Below are positions 47,115 to 60,019 of a DNA stretch of 64,000 nt, piece after piece (the first letter of the stretch is position 1; every line of letters starts with the position of its first letter). The notes under the pieces were generated by a model, which was given only the letters and a program-made list of their open reading frames with translations, had not been told where the DNA came from and made no database searches. The position numbers were made by a program, and so were the translations under genes. This DNA comes from Torreya grandis (Eukaryota; Streptophyta; Pinopsida; Cupressales; Taxaceae): assembly GCA_037957365.1 (NCBI GenBank), contig JARHVA010000081.1:1523501-1587500 (forward strand), written 5' to 3'.

Positions 47115-47640
47115 CTAGTTTTTTTAATTTCGATAGTTTCTCTAATTTTTTGTTTCTGATAATTATCCTCATTTACAATTAATTTCACTTCATGAATAGT
47201 AACTTGGTGCTTAGTATTTAGGTAATGTTAATCCAAAGTGGAGAAATCAAAATGCAATCTATTAATTTCATTTGCATGTTATTTTTATTTTGTCTATAGG
47301 GATTGACTAGTTTCTCTAATATAATGACTTGCCACATGAACAAGGAAACACATAAAAACCCTTTTTATATTTTGTGTTAATCAGATCTTTAGCATGATCA
47401 TGGGACATATGAAGAGTGATAAGTAGTTTAAAAGTGTTTTGAATCCCCGCTTTCTTTACAATTCTAGCAATTTTTTTTTGAAATACCTTTTATAAAAGGA
47501 ATAGTAATTCTTTGTATGTTTTGATTATCATCCATACCTTTAGGTCTTATATTTTTTACTATATAAAAATATTTATTGATATCTCATTTATTATAACCAT
47601 TGGAACTGAGCACACTAGTGAGGTAATATTTTTCTTTCTT
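47115..47640 (-). pseudogene. Penelope-like linker and GIY-YIG endonuclease domain, copy B
   Basis: In Penelope-like elements this domain nicks the target so that reverse transcription can be primed there. The minus strand from about 47630 reads KYYLTSVLSSNGYNK, then QNIQRITIPFIKGISKK (the conserved linker between reverse transcriptase and endonuclease). It then reads KKGFYVFPCSCGKS, the GIY position with the CxC signature of these elements, and after a one-base shift YIRETSQSL, the YIG position with Gly changed to Arg. The C-terminal block NEDNYQKQKIRETIEIKK ends near 47119. Stops and at least one frameshift show loss of function. Domain order and spacing match the family well. Confidence 0.78.
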
Positions 47641-47643
47641 AAG

Positions 47644-48400
47644 CTATTCAGGGTTGAAAATATTTATCTTCATAGTAGCTAAAGAGTCTAGAATTGTAGC
47701 TTTTTGGTGAGGGTGATGATGAGAATCAGCATTAAGATATAAATTAGTATGAGTTATTTTTATATACACCTCATGGGAAAGGGAACCATCTTGTTTCTTA
47801 GTGATCATGACATCCAATAAAGGGAGTTTATTATTCATTTCTTTCTCCATGGTGAATTGAATATCAACATTCTTCTCATTTAAATGTTTTAGAAACTTAT
47901 TAAGATATACTTCACCATGTGACCATTTAGCATTAGTATCATCCACAAATCTATCCAACTACCCTATTTTTTAATTATAAGACTCTAAGGTATCTCTTTC
48001 AAAAATTTCCATAAAAAAACTAGACACAATAGGTGATAAAGGTGATCCCATGGCTACACTATTTGATTGCTTGTAGATATCACCCTTAAATGTGAAGAAC
48101 ATAGATCATAAACATAATTCAACAAGGTTCATTATTTGTGAATTAGTGTTACCACAAACTACCTCGATATCTATATCAATGGGAATATTATTGAAAAGAG
48201 GCACCACATCAAAACTCACTAAAATATCATCTTCACTTATTAAAAAAAAATTGATTTTGCACACAAAGTTTTCAGAATTTTTATGTAAGATGATATGTTA
48301 CCAACAAGTGGTTTAAGTTTCAAAGATAAATATTTATCAAGAGCATAGGTGAGGTAATTTTGGGTTGTTTCTTGTTTTCTCATTTGAAAATTATGAGCAT
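47644..48400 (-). pseudogene. Penelope-like reverse transcriptase, copy B
   Basis: The minus strand from about 48350 reads YLTYALDKYLSLKLKPLVG, then DDILVSFDVVPLFNNIPID (motif A with its catalytic Asp), then YKQSNSVAMGSPLSPIV (motif B) and DRFVDD (motif C, the two catalytic Asp residues), then FLKHLNEKNVDIQFTMEKE, KLPLLDVMITKKQDGSLSHE and the Penelope-specific THTNLYLNADSHHHPHQK. The last 104 codons (47644-47958) are open. Stops lie after ELCL, in SYN-x-K and after KIG. The N-terminal fingers region upstream of 48400 is unclear. The SHHHP block and following GIY-YIG region separate it from LINE, copia and gypsy reverse transcriptases. Confidence 0.85.
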
Positions 48401-48858
48401 TATTGGATTCATCCAGTAAATTATGGCCTTCTTAAAATTTTAATCCTAATATGGTCTTAATTATTCCTTAATTTAGGTGGTCAATGTTGGCAGCTAACAT
48501 AATGCAAAAGGTTATTTTCTCTATTGTCTTTAGCCAAATGAAGATGTAATTCCTTTTATGACATGTTTATAATTTTTAGGATGTTTGTGTGATTTTGCAT
48601 TTCTAATACATTGCATTTGGTCTTCCCCTTCAATACATACACAAATGCAAAATTGGTTAAGTGTTATACAATGCATGTTTGGACTCATTCAATTCCCTCT
48701 TTCCTATGAATATTGATAGAGTTTTCAAGGCATTTCATCAAGTGCACTAACATTTTTCAACTGCCATATCCATTTGGTAGAAATAAGAAAAACATATTTA
48801 TCAAGTAATAGAATTACATAAGAGCTATGTAATTTATATAATGTTTCATTCTAATGTA

Positions 48859-49146
48859 TGTAACTAAGGAATGAGAAAAAGATCATTCTGAGAACCCAAT
48901 AATTTGAAGCATTGACAACAAAATCATCACAAGAGGCTAAAAATATGAGATGCAAGGACAAGGCAAATCGTATGATATTCAGAAATTACTTCCTTAGTAA
49001 AATGGGGAGACCTTGCATAAGTACGCAAAGAAATACAAGAAGCAAGCCTAACTAACCAATTCGAGATAAATCCACAAAGGAAAAAACTAGGAAAAAGATG
49101 AAAAACTATCTATAAAACCTAACAAGCATGAGAATATACTCTAACA
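48859..49146 (-). repeat. 3' LTR of copia copy B
   Basis: About 288 bp from tgtaactaaggaatgag to atactctaaca. It matches 54683-54966, 59728-60010 and 3889-4194. Confidence 0.8.
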
Positions 49147-49160
49147 CCCACCCTCAAGTT
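49147..49160 (-). other. polypurine tract, copia copy B
   Basis: On the minus strand AACTTGAGGGTGGG directly precedes the LTR start TGTTAGAG, the usual copia arrangement. The same tract is at 60011-60023 in copy C. Confidence 0.75.
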
Positions 49161-52100
49161 AAGCTAGGGGTTAACAATAACCAACAAAGATTAAGTGGCA
49201 TATCTATAGTATGAGTATTAGCAACAAGGCCTGATAAGGTACTCATGTACAATATATATCCATGAAATGAAGGAGGATATCCTAATGAATACCCCCCAAG
49301 GACAAATTTTAAAAACCCAAACATGCCACACAACTCAAGGAAATGAGGTGATATAAAAGGCTTCATGAAGATGTCAATAACTTGTTGCTAAGTCATAATG
49401 TACTCCAAGAAAAGAACTACATCTTGAATATGTTGATGAATGAAGTGCATGTATATCTAAATGTCCTTGGTTTGTTGGTGCTCAATTAGGTTACGGGATA
49501 TGTGAATTGTACTTTATTTTTCATACCAAATTACAATATGTGAATCTTGTGTGAAGATATACTCTGTCAATAACTAATGAAACCAAAGAATCTACTAACT
49601 CACTATAACTTTTGCCATTTATTCAATTTCTATAGATGAAATTTTAATAGCTTGCTACTTCTTGCATGCCCAAGAAATTGGAGAAGAACATAAACAAAAT
49701 ATGTATTTAGAAGTGTAATGAATGTCATCAAGATAACCCACCTAATATGAATCATTGTACCCAACCAATTAAGTAGAACCCTAGTGTAGTGTAATCCAAA
49801 ATGGGTAGTGTCTTGCATATATCATAAAATCCTCTTGGTATCCTACCAATGACTATCATGAGGATCATGTGTAGACCTAGATACAAGCCCAACTGTAAAT
49901 GAAATATTGAGGTGAATATGGGTCAAATACATAAGACTCCCAACCATCTACCTATACAATGTAGGATCACAAAGAGTAGTAGAAGTGGCAGTGAGAGTGA
50001 CTCTAGACTAGAAAGAAAAGGGACTTATTATGTAGTCATCCATGCCAAAATGTAGAAGAATATCAAGGGTGTACTTATATTGAATCAAATGAATCCTTGA
50101 ATCTGACTGATAAATTTACAAACCAAGGAAAAAGTGCAAAACACCAATATCTATCATATTAAATTGTACTAAAAGAGCCTATTGAATAGTTTGAATCTAA
50201 GAAGAACTACCTATGAGAAGAAAATTATCGACATACAAGGTCATTATAACAACATCCTCTCCAACATTTTGGATATATACTATGGTATTTGAGTGGTAGT
50301 GAACAAAACCAGTAAAGAGAAGGAAAGAATCCATTTTCTCATAGCAAAATTGAAGGGCATGTTTAAAACTATAAAGAAACCTGTAAAGTTGATAAATAAG
50401 ATAAGAATCATGAAAAAACCTAGTAGGATGATCCATGTATATTTAATCCTACAAATATCCATGTATTAAGTCACTATTAAGATCCATCTAGTATACTAGA
50501 CACTCATGTGACGAAACAAGATAAAATACAAGGTGCACATAATCCATCTTGGTAACTAGTGCAAAAGTCTCAGAGTAATCAATAACTTTGAATTATGAAT
50601 AACCATTTGAAACAAGATGTGCCTTATACTTGTCAATGGACCCATTATCTTTATACTTTGTGTGATATATTCATTTTCACCTAACCAACTTTCTTCCCTT
50701 ACAAAGAGAGACCAAATCCTAAGTATGATTCTTCATGAAAAATAATACCCATTTATCATCACATCATCCCACTCTTATATTCCATAATCTTGTGAAAAAT
50801 ATTGTGCATTCCCAGAGAATACCTACCATAAAAGTCTAGTACTTGTAGAATGTGCATGATGATGTCTAGTGGGTGGAAGATCATGTATAAAAGATGTTTC
50901 CATGAAAACTCTAGTACCATCCTTCATAGGCATAATGACAAAATTAGTGGGAATAATATCCTCAACATCCATAACCTCATCAAGGGCCTCCTAAACTAGC
51001 TCTTTAAATAAGGAAACCTTAAGAGAAGGTGAAAAATCATCATCAGAAGAAGAAGACATTGAAGAAGAATCATGAGAAGTGAAGGGTTTATCAAACTGAA
51101 CATGTGTTCAAAAAATAACATCATGAGCATTAAGATATATAAATCTATATGTTTTCATGTCCTCACAATACCCTACAAGTATCAAGAGTTTATTATTCTT
51201 ATCCAAGGCTTTCATTTTATTCTTTGGTACAAAATCCCAAGCATATTTTCTAAAGAGTTTGAAAAATGATACATGTAGTTTGGTTCCATACCAATCCTCT
51301 TTTGGAGTCAAATGCTTGAGTTCTCTATGTGGTGTGTGATTCTAAAGGTAGTTCACATAGCTAACTATTTGTGCCCACTATATGTGAGCTAACTCCCATG
51401 AATGCATCATGCAATTAGCCATCTCCTTCAATGCTTGAATATTTTATTCTACTAAGCCATTTCTATTGTGGAGTATGTGGAATATAATACTGGTGAACAC
51501 TAATATGAGCTACCAAAAAATTAGATAACTCTTTACTAGTTACTCCCCTCCATTATTAGTAAAAAGCTTCTTGATGAAACTAGAAGAGTATTTCTTGACC
51601 AAAGCCTTAAAGAATTTGAAGTGTCAAAAAACATCACTCTTGTACTTGAGAAAATAAACCCAATTACACCTTAATAAATTATTAATAAAATTAAGTGCAT
51701 ACTCAGCTCCACTAAAATAAGGAGTAGGAAATACCATCAAATCACTGTGCACAAGCTCAAGTGGCGAAGAAGCTTTCTTCAACATACCCTTAAGAAATGC
51801 ATATTGGTGTTGTTTCCCCAATGCACAACCAGGGAAAAATCCATTAAGACATGAAACTATAGGAATACCATCAACCATACCATGAGTGCTCATCTCTTTC
51901 AAATATCTATAATTAAGATGTCCAAATCTCTCATTCCAAAGCTTACTCTCATAATCTACATGAGAAACCAAACATGTCCCTATATGTGGAATATCATCAA
52001 AACCCTTACATTAATAGAATCAAGAACTATTATCACAACACCATGTGCAATAAGTGTATGAGGCTTTATCAATTCTCAAACTTCATCCCCCTTTTTTGTG

Positions 52101-53267
52101 AAAATCAATGTATTACCCTAACCAAAATGACAAATCTAATAAACAAAAATCAAATTTGTAGTGATGTCAGGAACATATAGTGCATAATTGATGTGTATAC
52201 CATTAACTTGTATGTCACCCTTTCCCTTAACAAAAATGATAGAATAATATCCAACCTTAATGTTAGAAGTAGAACTCAAACCAAGAGATACAAAAGACTC
52301 CTTGAAGAATTCATGTGGTGAGAAACACCATAATCTATGACCCAACTATTTCAAACAAGTGACTAGGATCTCCTAATAACATTAAGTGCTTCACCATGTT
52401 CATTGGGTGTAGTGGAGATAAAAATATTGTGTTTTCTGACTGCATCCTTTAAGGCTTATAATCTCTTAAAACACCTATATTTTTCATGACTATTCCCCCC
52501 CACAAAAGGAGCACGAAAGTCTAGAGTTATTCTTGGATTTGGAAGATGATTTGGATTTAGAGTTATTGGGTTTAGGTGTACTTTGAGATGGAGGAGGAGT
52601 GTTTTTGGATTTACTCTTTGATTTTCCCTTGATTTTAAGATTAGATGCTCCTAATTCTTTTTGAGAGGTGGAATAGTCAAGGTGATGTAATTTGGATTCT
52701 TCCCTAGTAAGTCTTTCACAAAATAACTTTAAATTAGGCATTTTGAATGTGCAACCTAATGCATCCATGCTAGATAAAAAGGTAAAAGAAAATATTTAGA
52801 ATGGGCCTTTCAACTTGGATAGAATCATGTACACACATTCTTCATCTTTATTATCTTGTCCACTCCCCTTAAATTGTATCAACAAGTGTTTAAACTTAGT
52901 AAGATAGTCTATAGAGGGAAAATATTCATAATTAAGAGAAGTAATCTCGACATCAAGATGCATGGCTCTCATGTAATCTACTTTTCCAAATAAACCCTTT
53001 AGTTTAGCTCATATTTTTAATGGAGAGTCACATTCATCCAAATGAAACAAAAGACTATCACTCATATAGACCCCTATCAAACCCATACACATCAAATTTG
53101 CATTGGTGCTAAAATCTTTCATATTTTCTAGTGAATTTTGGTTGAACTTCATTCATTATGGACCATAATCCTTTGCATTTAATGATTCTTTCCATTATAG
53201 ATCTCCATGTCTAGTAATTATATGTATTTAAAGGCTCACACTGATCTAAAGCAGAAGAAGAAGCCAT
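49154..53267 (-). pseudogene. copia gag-pol polyprotein, copy B (decayed)
   Basis: Gag starts with MASSSALDQCEPLNTYNY at about 53267 and continues through FGKVDYMRAMHLDVEITSL and the Lys/Ser-rich region (52490-52768). The zinc knuckle begins SCSFCGG and is then frameshifted by an extra G in a run of seven. Protease-region sequence is at 52136-52345, pre-integrase and integrase start at 51624-51971 (LWNERFGHLNYRYLKEMS, PLELVHSDLM), integrase C-terminus at 51108-51311 (VSFFKLFRKYAW, LVGYCED), reverse transcriptase at 50197-50436 with the catalytic box read as LYVDNFLLIG (second Asp changed to Asn), and RNase H fragments at about 49630-49820 (TTHFGLHYTR). Many stops and shifts; dead. Confidence 0.85.
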
Positions 53268-54670
53268 GTTATTAAATCACCAAAGAGTAAAATAATGCAA
53301 AAGGGTGTACAAATAGGTACCGAGACAACCCTTTAAAATATTTATATTAAGCCTCCCCCCAATTTGGCACTTTATAAAAGTAATGCATTGTAAAATATAG
53401 ATGCAACCAATGGATAAATAATTGAAAACCATACACTTCTGAAAAAAAATTGAACTCGATTTTGAGTTACGATTCAAAAGTTATAGGCTTTACTAATTTA
53501 CCATCAATGGGTCAAATTAATAAAAATTACACTAGAAACCAATTTTCATTACCAAAATGATAGTGGAACTAGCCTTAAAAACACTCATTGTAATTGAAAT
53601 TTCACTATGAATGTCCTCAAGCCAACAAAAGTGAAAAAATAATTTGTTGGTGACCCCTATGCATTTTCAAATGAAAGATACTTCCTCTTAAGGTACAAAT
53701 ATAGGTATTAAAAAATAAATAATGAATAAAAAATAGTTTATTTAAAAGGAAGGTTTATTATAGCTAAGACTTTGTTACTTAGAAATAGGCTCTATTAATT
53801 GGAGATAAATCTTTGAATGGAACATTATTTGGGCTGAGTGGAACTTCATTTAGACTTTCAGTGCATGCCAATATTTAAATTTTAGTAGATGAAAGGAGTA
53901 ATTTAGATTAGTGATTAAATATATCTCTCCATCACCATGTTCACCACCTCTCTCTCTATATTTGGGGGATTTAGATCATATCACCAACTATTTGACATTT
54001 TTAATCAGACCTCCAATACACCTCCAACTTAGACCTTCAATTCAAATCTATAATGCAGTCTAGATCCTCCAACATAACTCTAACATAGACAAATCAATGA
54101 ACAAGATATGATATATCACCATAAAAGGTTGATATAGACCTCCCATAATTTAGACCTTCAATCTCCTATGTAAATTCTTCATCCTTCCAATACAAACCTC
54201 CAGATCTTTGCCAAACCCTCCTAATTCCAATGCAAAATTCCATAATGGTTGAAAATGAGTTTAGAATAAAATAATGGGAACAAGATCATAATGGTGATAT
54301 GATATTCATGTAACAAGGCTATGGAGGAGAGTAACACTTACTGGATAATGTCAAAACTTTTAATGCCACCTCACCAAAATTCCTTCCAACACTAGTCACC
54401 TAAGGAAACCTCACACTACAATTTTTGATGCTATCCAAAAAGAGCACAGATGCTACATAACACTATAGACATAGGGATATAAGAGGGCCAAGGATCATTT
54501 TCCAATGTTACCTTACCAAATCCAAATGTTCTAGGGTCTAAGTAAGTGTAAAAATTGCCAAAATTAAGCTTGAGGGAGTGACAACTTTAACATTCTATAA
54601 ACCCTATGCAATAAATATATCTAAAAAATATTGCATCAAGATTACAAATTGATGGATAAAATATTACAAT
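53268..54670 (-). other. copia copy B leader
   Basis: Non-coding, with blocks shared with copy A (cccccaatttggcactttat and the following ~100 bases). The part near 53930-54260 is richer in C and contains repeated atagacctccaa-like phrases. Confidence 0.55.
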
Positions 54671-54682
54671 GATCTAATAACA
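54671..54682 (-). other. degenerate primer-binding site, copia copy B
   Basis: The plus strand reads gatctaataaca beside the LTR, three changes from the reverse complement of TGGTATCAGAGC. Confidence 0.5.
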
Positions 54683-55085
<403 letters not shown>

Positions 55086-55107
55086 AACATTGTAATATAT
55101 ATAATAG

Positions 55108-55261
55108 CTTATTTTGATTATATTACAATGTCTCATTCTAATTGGTTTTGGAATTTACTGGTTGTGTCTTCACATCTTTTAATAGAATAAAAGATATCGA
55201 CACTTTTTTTTAATATACATATTCCAATTAGAATGAGACATTGTAATATAGTCAAAATAAG
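55108..55261. mobile_element. small foldback element with 38-bp inverted repeats
   Basis: 55108-55145 and 55224-55261 are inverted repeats differing at one position out of 38 (core ttacaatgtctcattctaat), with 78 bases between. The arm resembles a piece of family R (aatgtttcattctaattgg near 46400). No coding capacity. The right end abuts arm 2 of the large inverted repeat. Confidence 0.8.
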
Positions 55262-57095
<1,834 letters not shown>

Positions 57096-57104
57096 GGATA
57101 TTAT

Positions 57105-57590
57105 GACTAAATGATTACACCTAGATGGTGTAAAAACATCCTTACATTAAAAGCAATGCTTCTAATACACTACATCTGATCTTCCCCTTCACACTACAAA
57201 TGTAAAAGAGATTTGTAATTTACAAAACATTTTATTCCAATTTTATATAATTTATACCATTTTTCATTGTAATTGGAATAACAACTCTTCTTAATAATAA
57301 AATGTTAGTTTTTTTAAAATAAACATTATGCATAGAAAAGCCATTTGAATTGTAACAAAGTTTTATATTATTTTTTCTAGAAATTACTTTCTTTTTTCCA
57401 TTGTTTTCAAAATGTAAGATATCACTTTTAACTATTACAATTCCCCTCATAGATATCAACTTTATCTCTTACAAGTGCCCCATTCCAATAATACCATAAT
57501 TCCTTTAACATAATACAAAATAACTTGAAAAATCATGCAAATAATCCTCCATGGATACATCCATTTCCATCTAAAGGGAAGAGATATCTG
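57105..57590. repeat. repeat family R, copy 4
   Basis: Starts within the R sequence (tagatggtgtaaaaacatcc) and runs to aataatcctccatggatacatc, close to copy 3. Confidence 0.6.
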
Positions 57591-59727
57591 TTATAGTAAT
57601 AATTACCATAAAAATATATAAGATAATTTTTAGACTAATAATTACTAATCAAAATGACTAATGGTGGTTTTTTATTTTTAAAAAATGGATTTCAGGATTC
57701 ATCATGTGAAAAAATATGTTGTCTGATGTTTTGAGTATGAAATATGTACTCATCCTTAGGGAAATAAAGTAGATAAGATATTTTTATTTTATGGATCAAA
57801 CAGCCCAAACCAAACCCAAATAAATAATATTCAAAATAACAAAAACATGGAGAAGTTTGGCCACCCCCAAAAAATATAAATGAATAAAGACAAAAATCTT
57901 TTGTCACCTTTCTTTAATATGATTTAAAATATGTTTCCATCAGTCACCTATGCCAATTCCATGATCTCTATTGAGGATATTTGCTCCTTTTTCAATTTTG
58001 ATAGTTTCTCTAATTTTTCATTTCCAATAATTATCCTCATTTACAATTAATTTCACTTCATGAATAGTAACTTGGTGCTTAGTATTTAGGTAATGTTAAT
58101 CCAAAGTGGAGAAATCAAAATGCAATCTATTAATTTCATTTGCATGTTATTTTTATTTTGTCTATAGGGATTGACTAGTTTCTCTAATATAATGACTTAC
58201 CACATGAACAAGGAAACACATAAAAACCCTTTTGATATTTTGTGTTAATCAGATCTTTAGCATGATCATGGGACATATGAAGAGTGATAAGTAGTTTAAA
58301 AGTGTTTTGAATCCCTGCTTTCTTTACAATTCTAGCAAATTTTTTTTGAAATACCTTTTATAAAAGGAATAGTAATTCTTTGTATGTTTTGATTATCATC
58401 CATACCTTTAGGTCTTCTATTTTTAACTATATAAAAATATTTATTGATATCCCATTTATTATAACCATTAGAACTAAGCACACTAGTGAGGTATTCTCTA
58501 TCTTGTTTAAGGTGTTCAAGGTCAGAATTTTTTATCTCCCTAGCTACTAAAGAGTCCAGAACTATAAGTGAGGGTGATGTTGAGAATCAACCTTAAGATA
58601 TAAATCAATATGATTTATTTTTATATACAGCTCAAGGGAAAGGGAACCATCTTGTTTCTCAGTGATCATGACATCCAGGAAAGGGAGTTTACTATTCATT
58701 TCTTTCTCCATGGTGAATTGAATATCGACATTCTTCTCATTTAAATGTTTTAGAAACGTATTAAGCTATACTTCACCATGGAACCATTTAGCATTATTAT
58801 CATCTAAAAATATATCCAACCACCCTATTTTTTAAATGATAAGACTCTAAGGCATCTCTTTCAAAGTGTTCCATAAAAAAATTAGCCACAATAAGTGATA
58901 AAAGTGATTCCATGGCTAGACTATTTTATTGCTCATAGATATCACCCTTAAATGTGAATAATGTAGAGTATAAACATAATTCAACAAGGTCCATTGTTTG
59001 TGAATCGATGATACCATGAATTACCTCAATATCTATGTCAAGGGGAATATTAGTTTAAAGAGACACCACATCAAAACTCACTAAAATATCATCTTCACTT
59101 ATCAAACAAATTTTTATTTTGCACACAAAGTGTTTAGAATTTTTTATGTAAGATGATGTGATACCAACAAGTGGTTTAATTTTTAAAGCTAAATATTTAT
59201 AAATAACATAGGTGGGGATTTTTGGTTGTTTCTTTTTTTTTCATTTGAAAATTATGAGCATTATTGGATTCCTCCAATAATTGATGGCCTTCCTAAAATT
59301 TTTAATCCTAATATGTTTTAAATTATTCCTCAATTTAGGTGGTCAATGTTGGTGGCTAACATGTTACAAAAGGTTCTTTTCTCTAGTTTCTTTAGCCAAA
59401 TGAATATGTCATTATTTTAATGATGTTTTTATATTTTTTAGGATGTTTTTGTGAGTTTGCCTTTCTAATACACTACATATACTCTTCTAATTCAATACAT
59501 AAATAAATGAAAAATTGGTTAGGTGTTATACAATGCAAGTTTGGACTCATTTAATTCCCTCTTTATTATTAATATTGATAGATTTTCAAGGCATTTCATT
59601 AAGTGCACCAACATTTTTCAACTGCCGTGTCCATTTGGTATAAATAAGAAAAACATATTTAGCAAGTAATAAAATTAAATAAGAGCTATATAACTTATAT
59701 AATGTTTCATTCTAATGTATGTATGTA
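57591..59727 (-). mobile_element. Penelope-like element remnant, copy C
   Basis: Second copy of the Penelope-like coding region with the same order as copy B. The stretch 58029-58418, covering the endonuclease region and linker, is almost identical to 47161-47550, whereas the reverse-transcriptase part is clearly more diverged. Confidence 0.75.
57980..59260 (-). pseudogene. Penelope-like reverse transcriptase and GIY-YIG remnant, copy C
   Basis: On the minus strand, motif A reads DDILVSFDVVSL before a stop. Then come VELCLYSTLFTFKGDIYEQ, a decayed motif B (LAMESLLSLIV), motif C as FLDD, FLKHLNEKNVDIQFTMEKE and KLPFLDVMITEKQDGSLSLE. It keeps a linker partly lost in copy B (REIKNSDLEHLKQDREYLTS, then VLSSNGYNKWDIN), followed by IPFIKGI and the GIY-YIG region near 57990-58235. 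Stops occur at several places different from copy B, so each copy preserves parts the other has lost. Dead. Confidence 0.78.
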
Positions 59728-60010
59728 TGTAAGGAATGAGAAAAATATCATTCCAATAACTAAAGAATTTGAAGCATTGATAACAAAACATCACAAGAGG
59801 CTGAAAATATGAAATGCAAAGACAAGGAAAATCATATGATATTCAAAAATTAATTCCTTAGTAAAATGGAGAGACCTTGCATAAGTAGGCAAGGAAATAC
59901 AAGAAGCAAGCCTAACTAACCAATCTGGGATAAATCCACAAAAGACAAAACTAGGAAAAGGATGAAAAACTATTTATAGAACCTAAAAAGTATGAGAAAA
60001 TACTCTAACA
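59728..60010 (-). repeat. 3' LTR of copia copy C
   Basis: About 283 bp from tgtaaggaatgag to tactctaaca, matching the LTRs of copy B. It is preceded by gtatgtatgta, the same flank as in copy B. Confidence 0.8.
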
Positions 60011-60019
60011 CCCACCCTC

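Larger units (their letters stand above)
45945..48858 (-). mobile_element. Penelope-like element remnant, copy B
   Basis: Minus-strand coding remnants (47115-48400) encode a Penelope-type reverse transcriptase followed by a GIY-YIG endonuclease domain. The coding part is flanked on both sides by related sequence in direct orientation: 45945-46130 resembles 48665-48858, and the tract around 46290-46340 resembles 48600-48650. Such direct flanking copies fit the partial tandem arrangement (pseudo-LTRs) common in Penelope-like elements. Ends are not defined precisely. Confidence 0.75.
46245..53177. repeat. duplicated composite block, copy B (partner 57105-64000)
   Basis: Family R, Penelope-like remnant, flank, copia 3' LTR and copia coding region occur in the same order and orientation in 57105-64000. 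The copia element interrupts the same flank (tttcattctaatgta) in both, so the insertion preceded the duplication. Confidence 0.85.
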
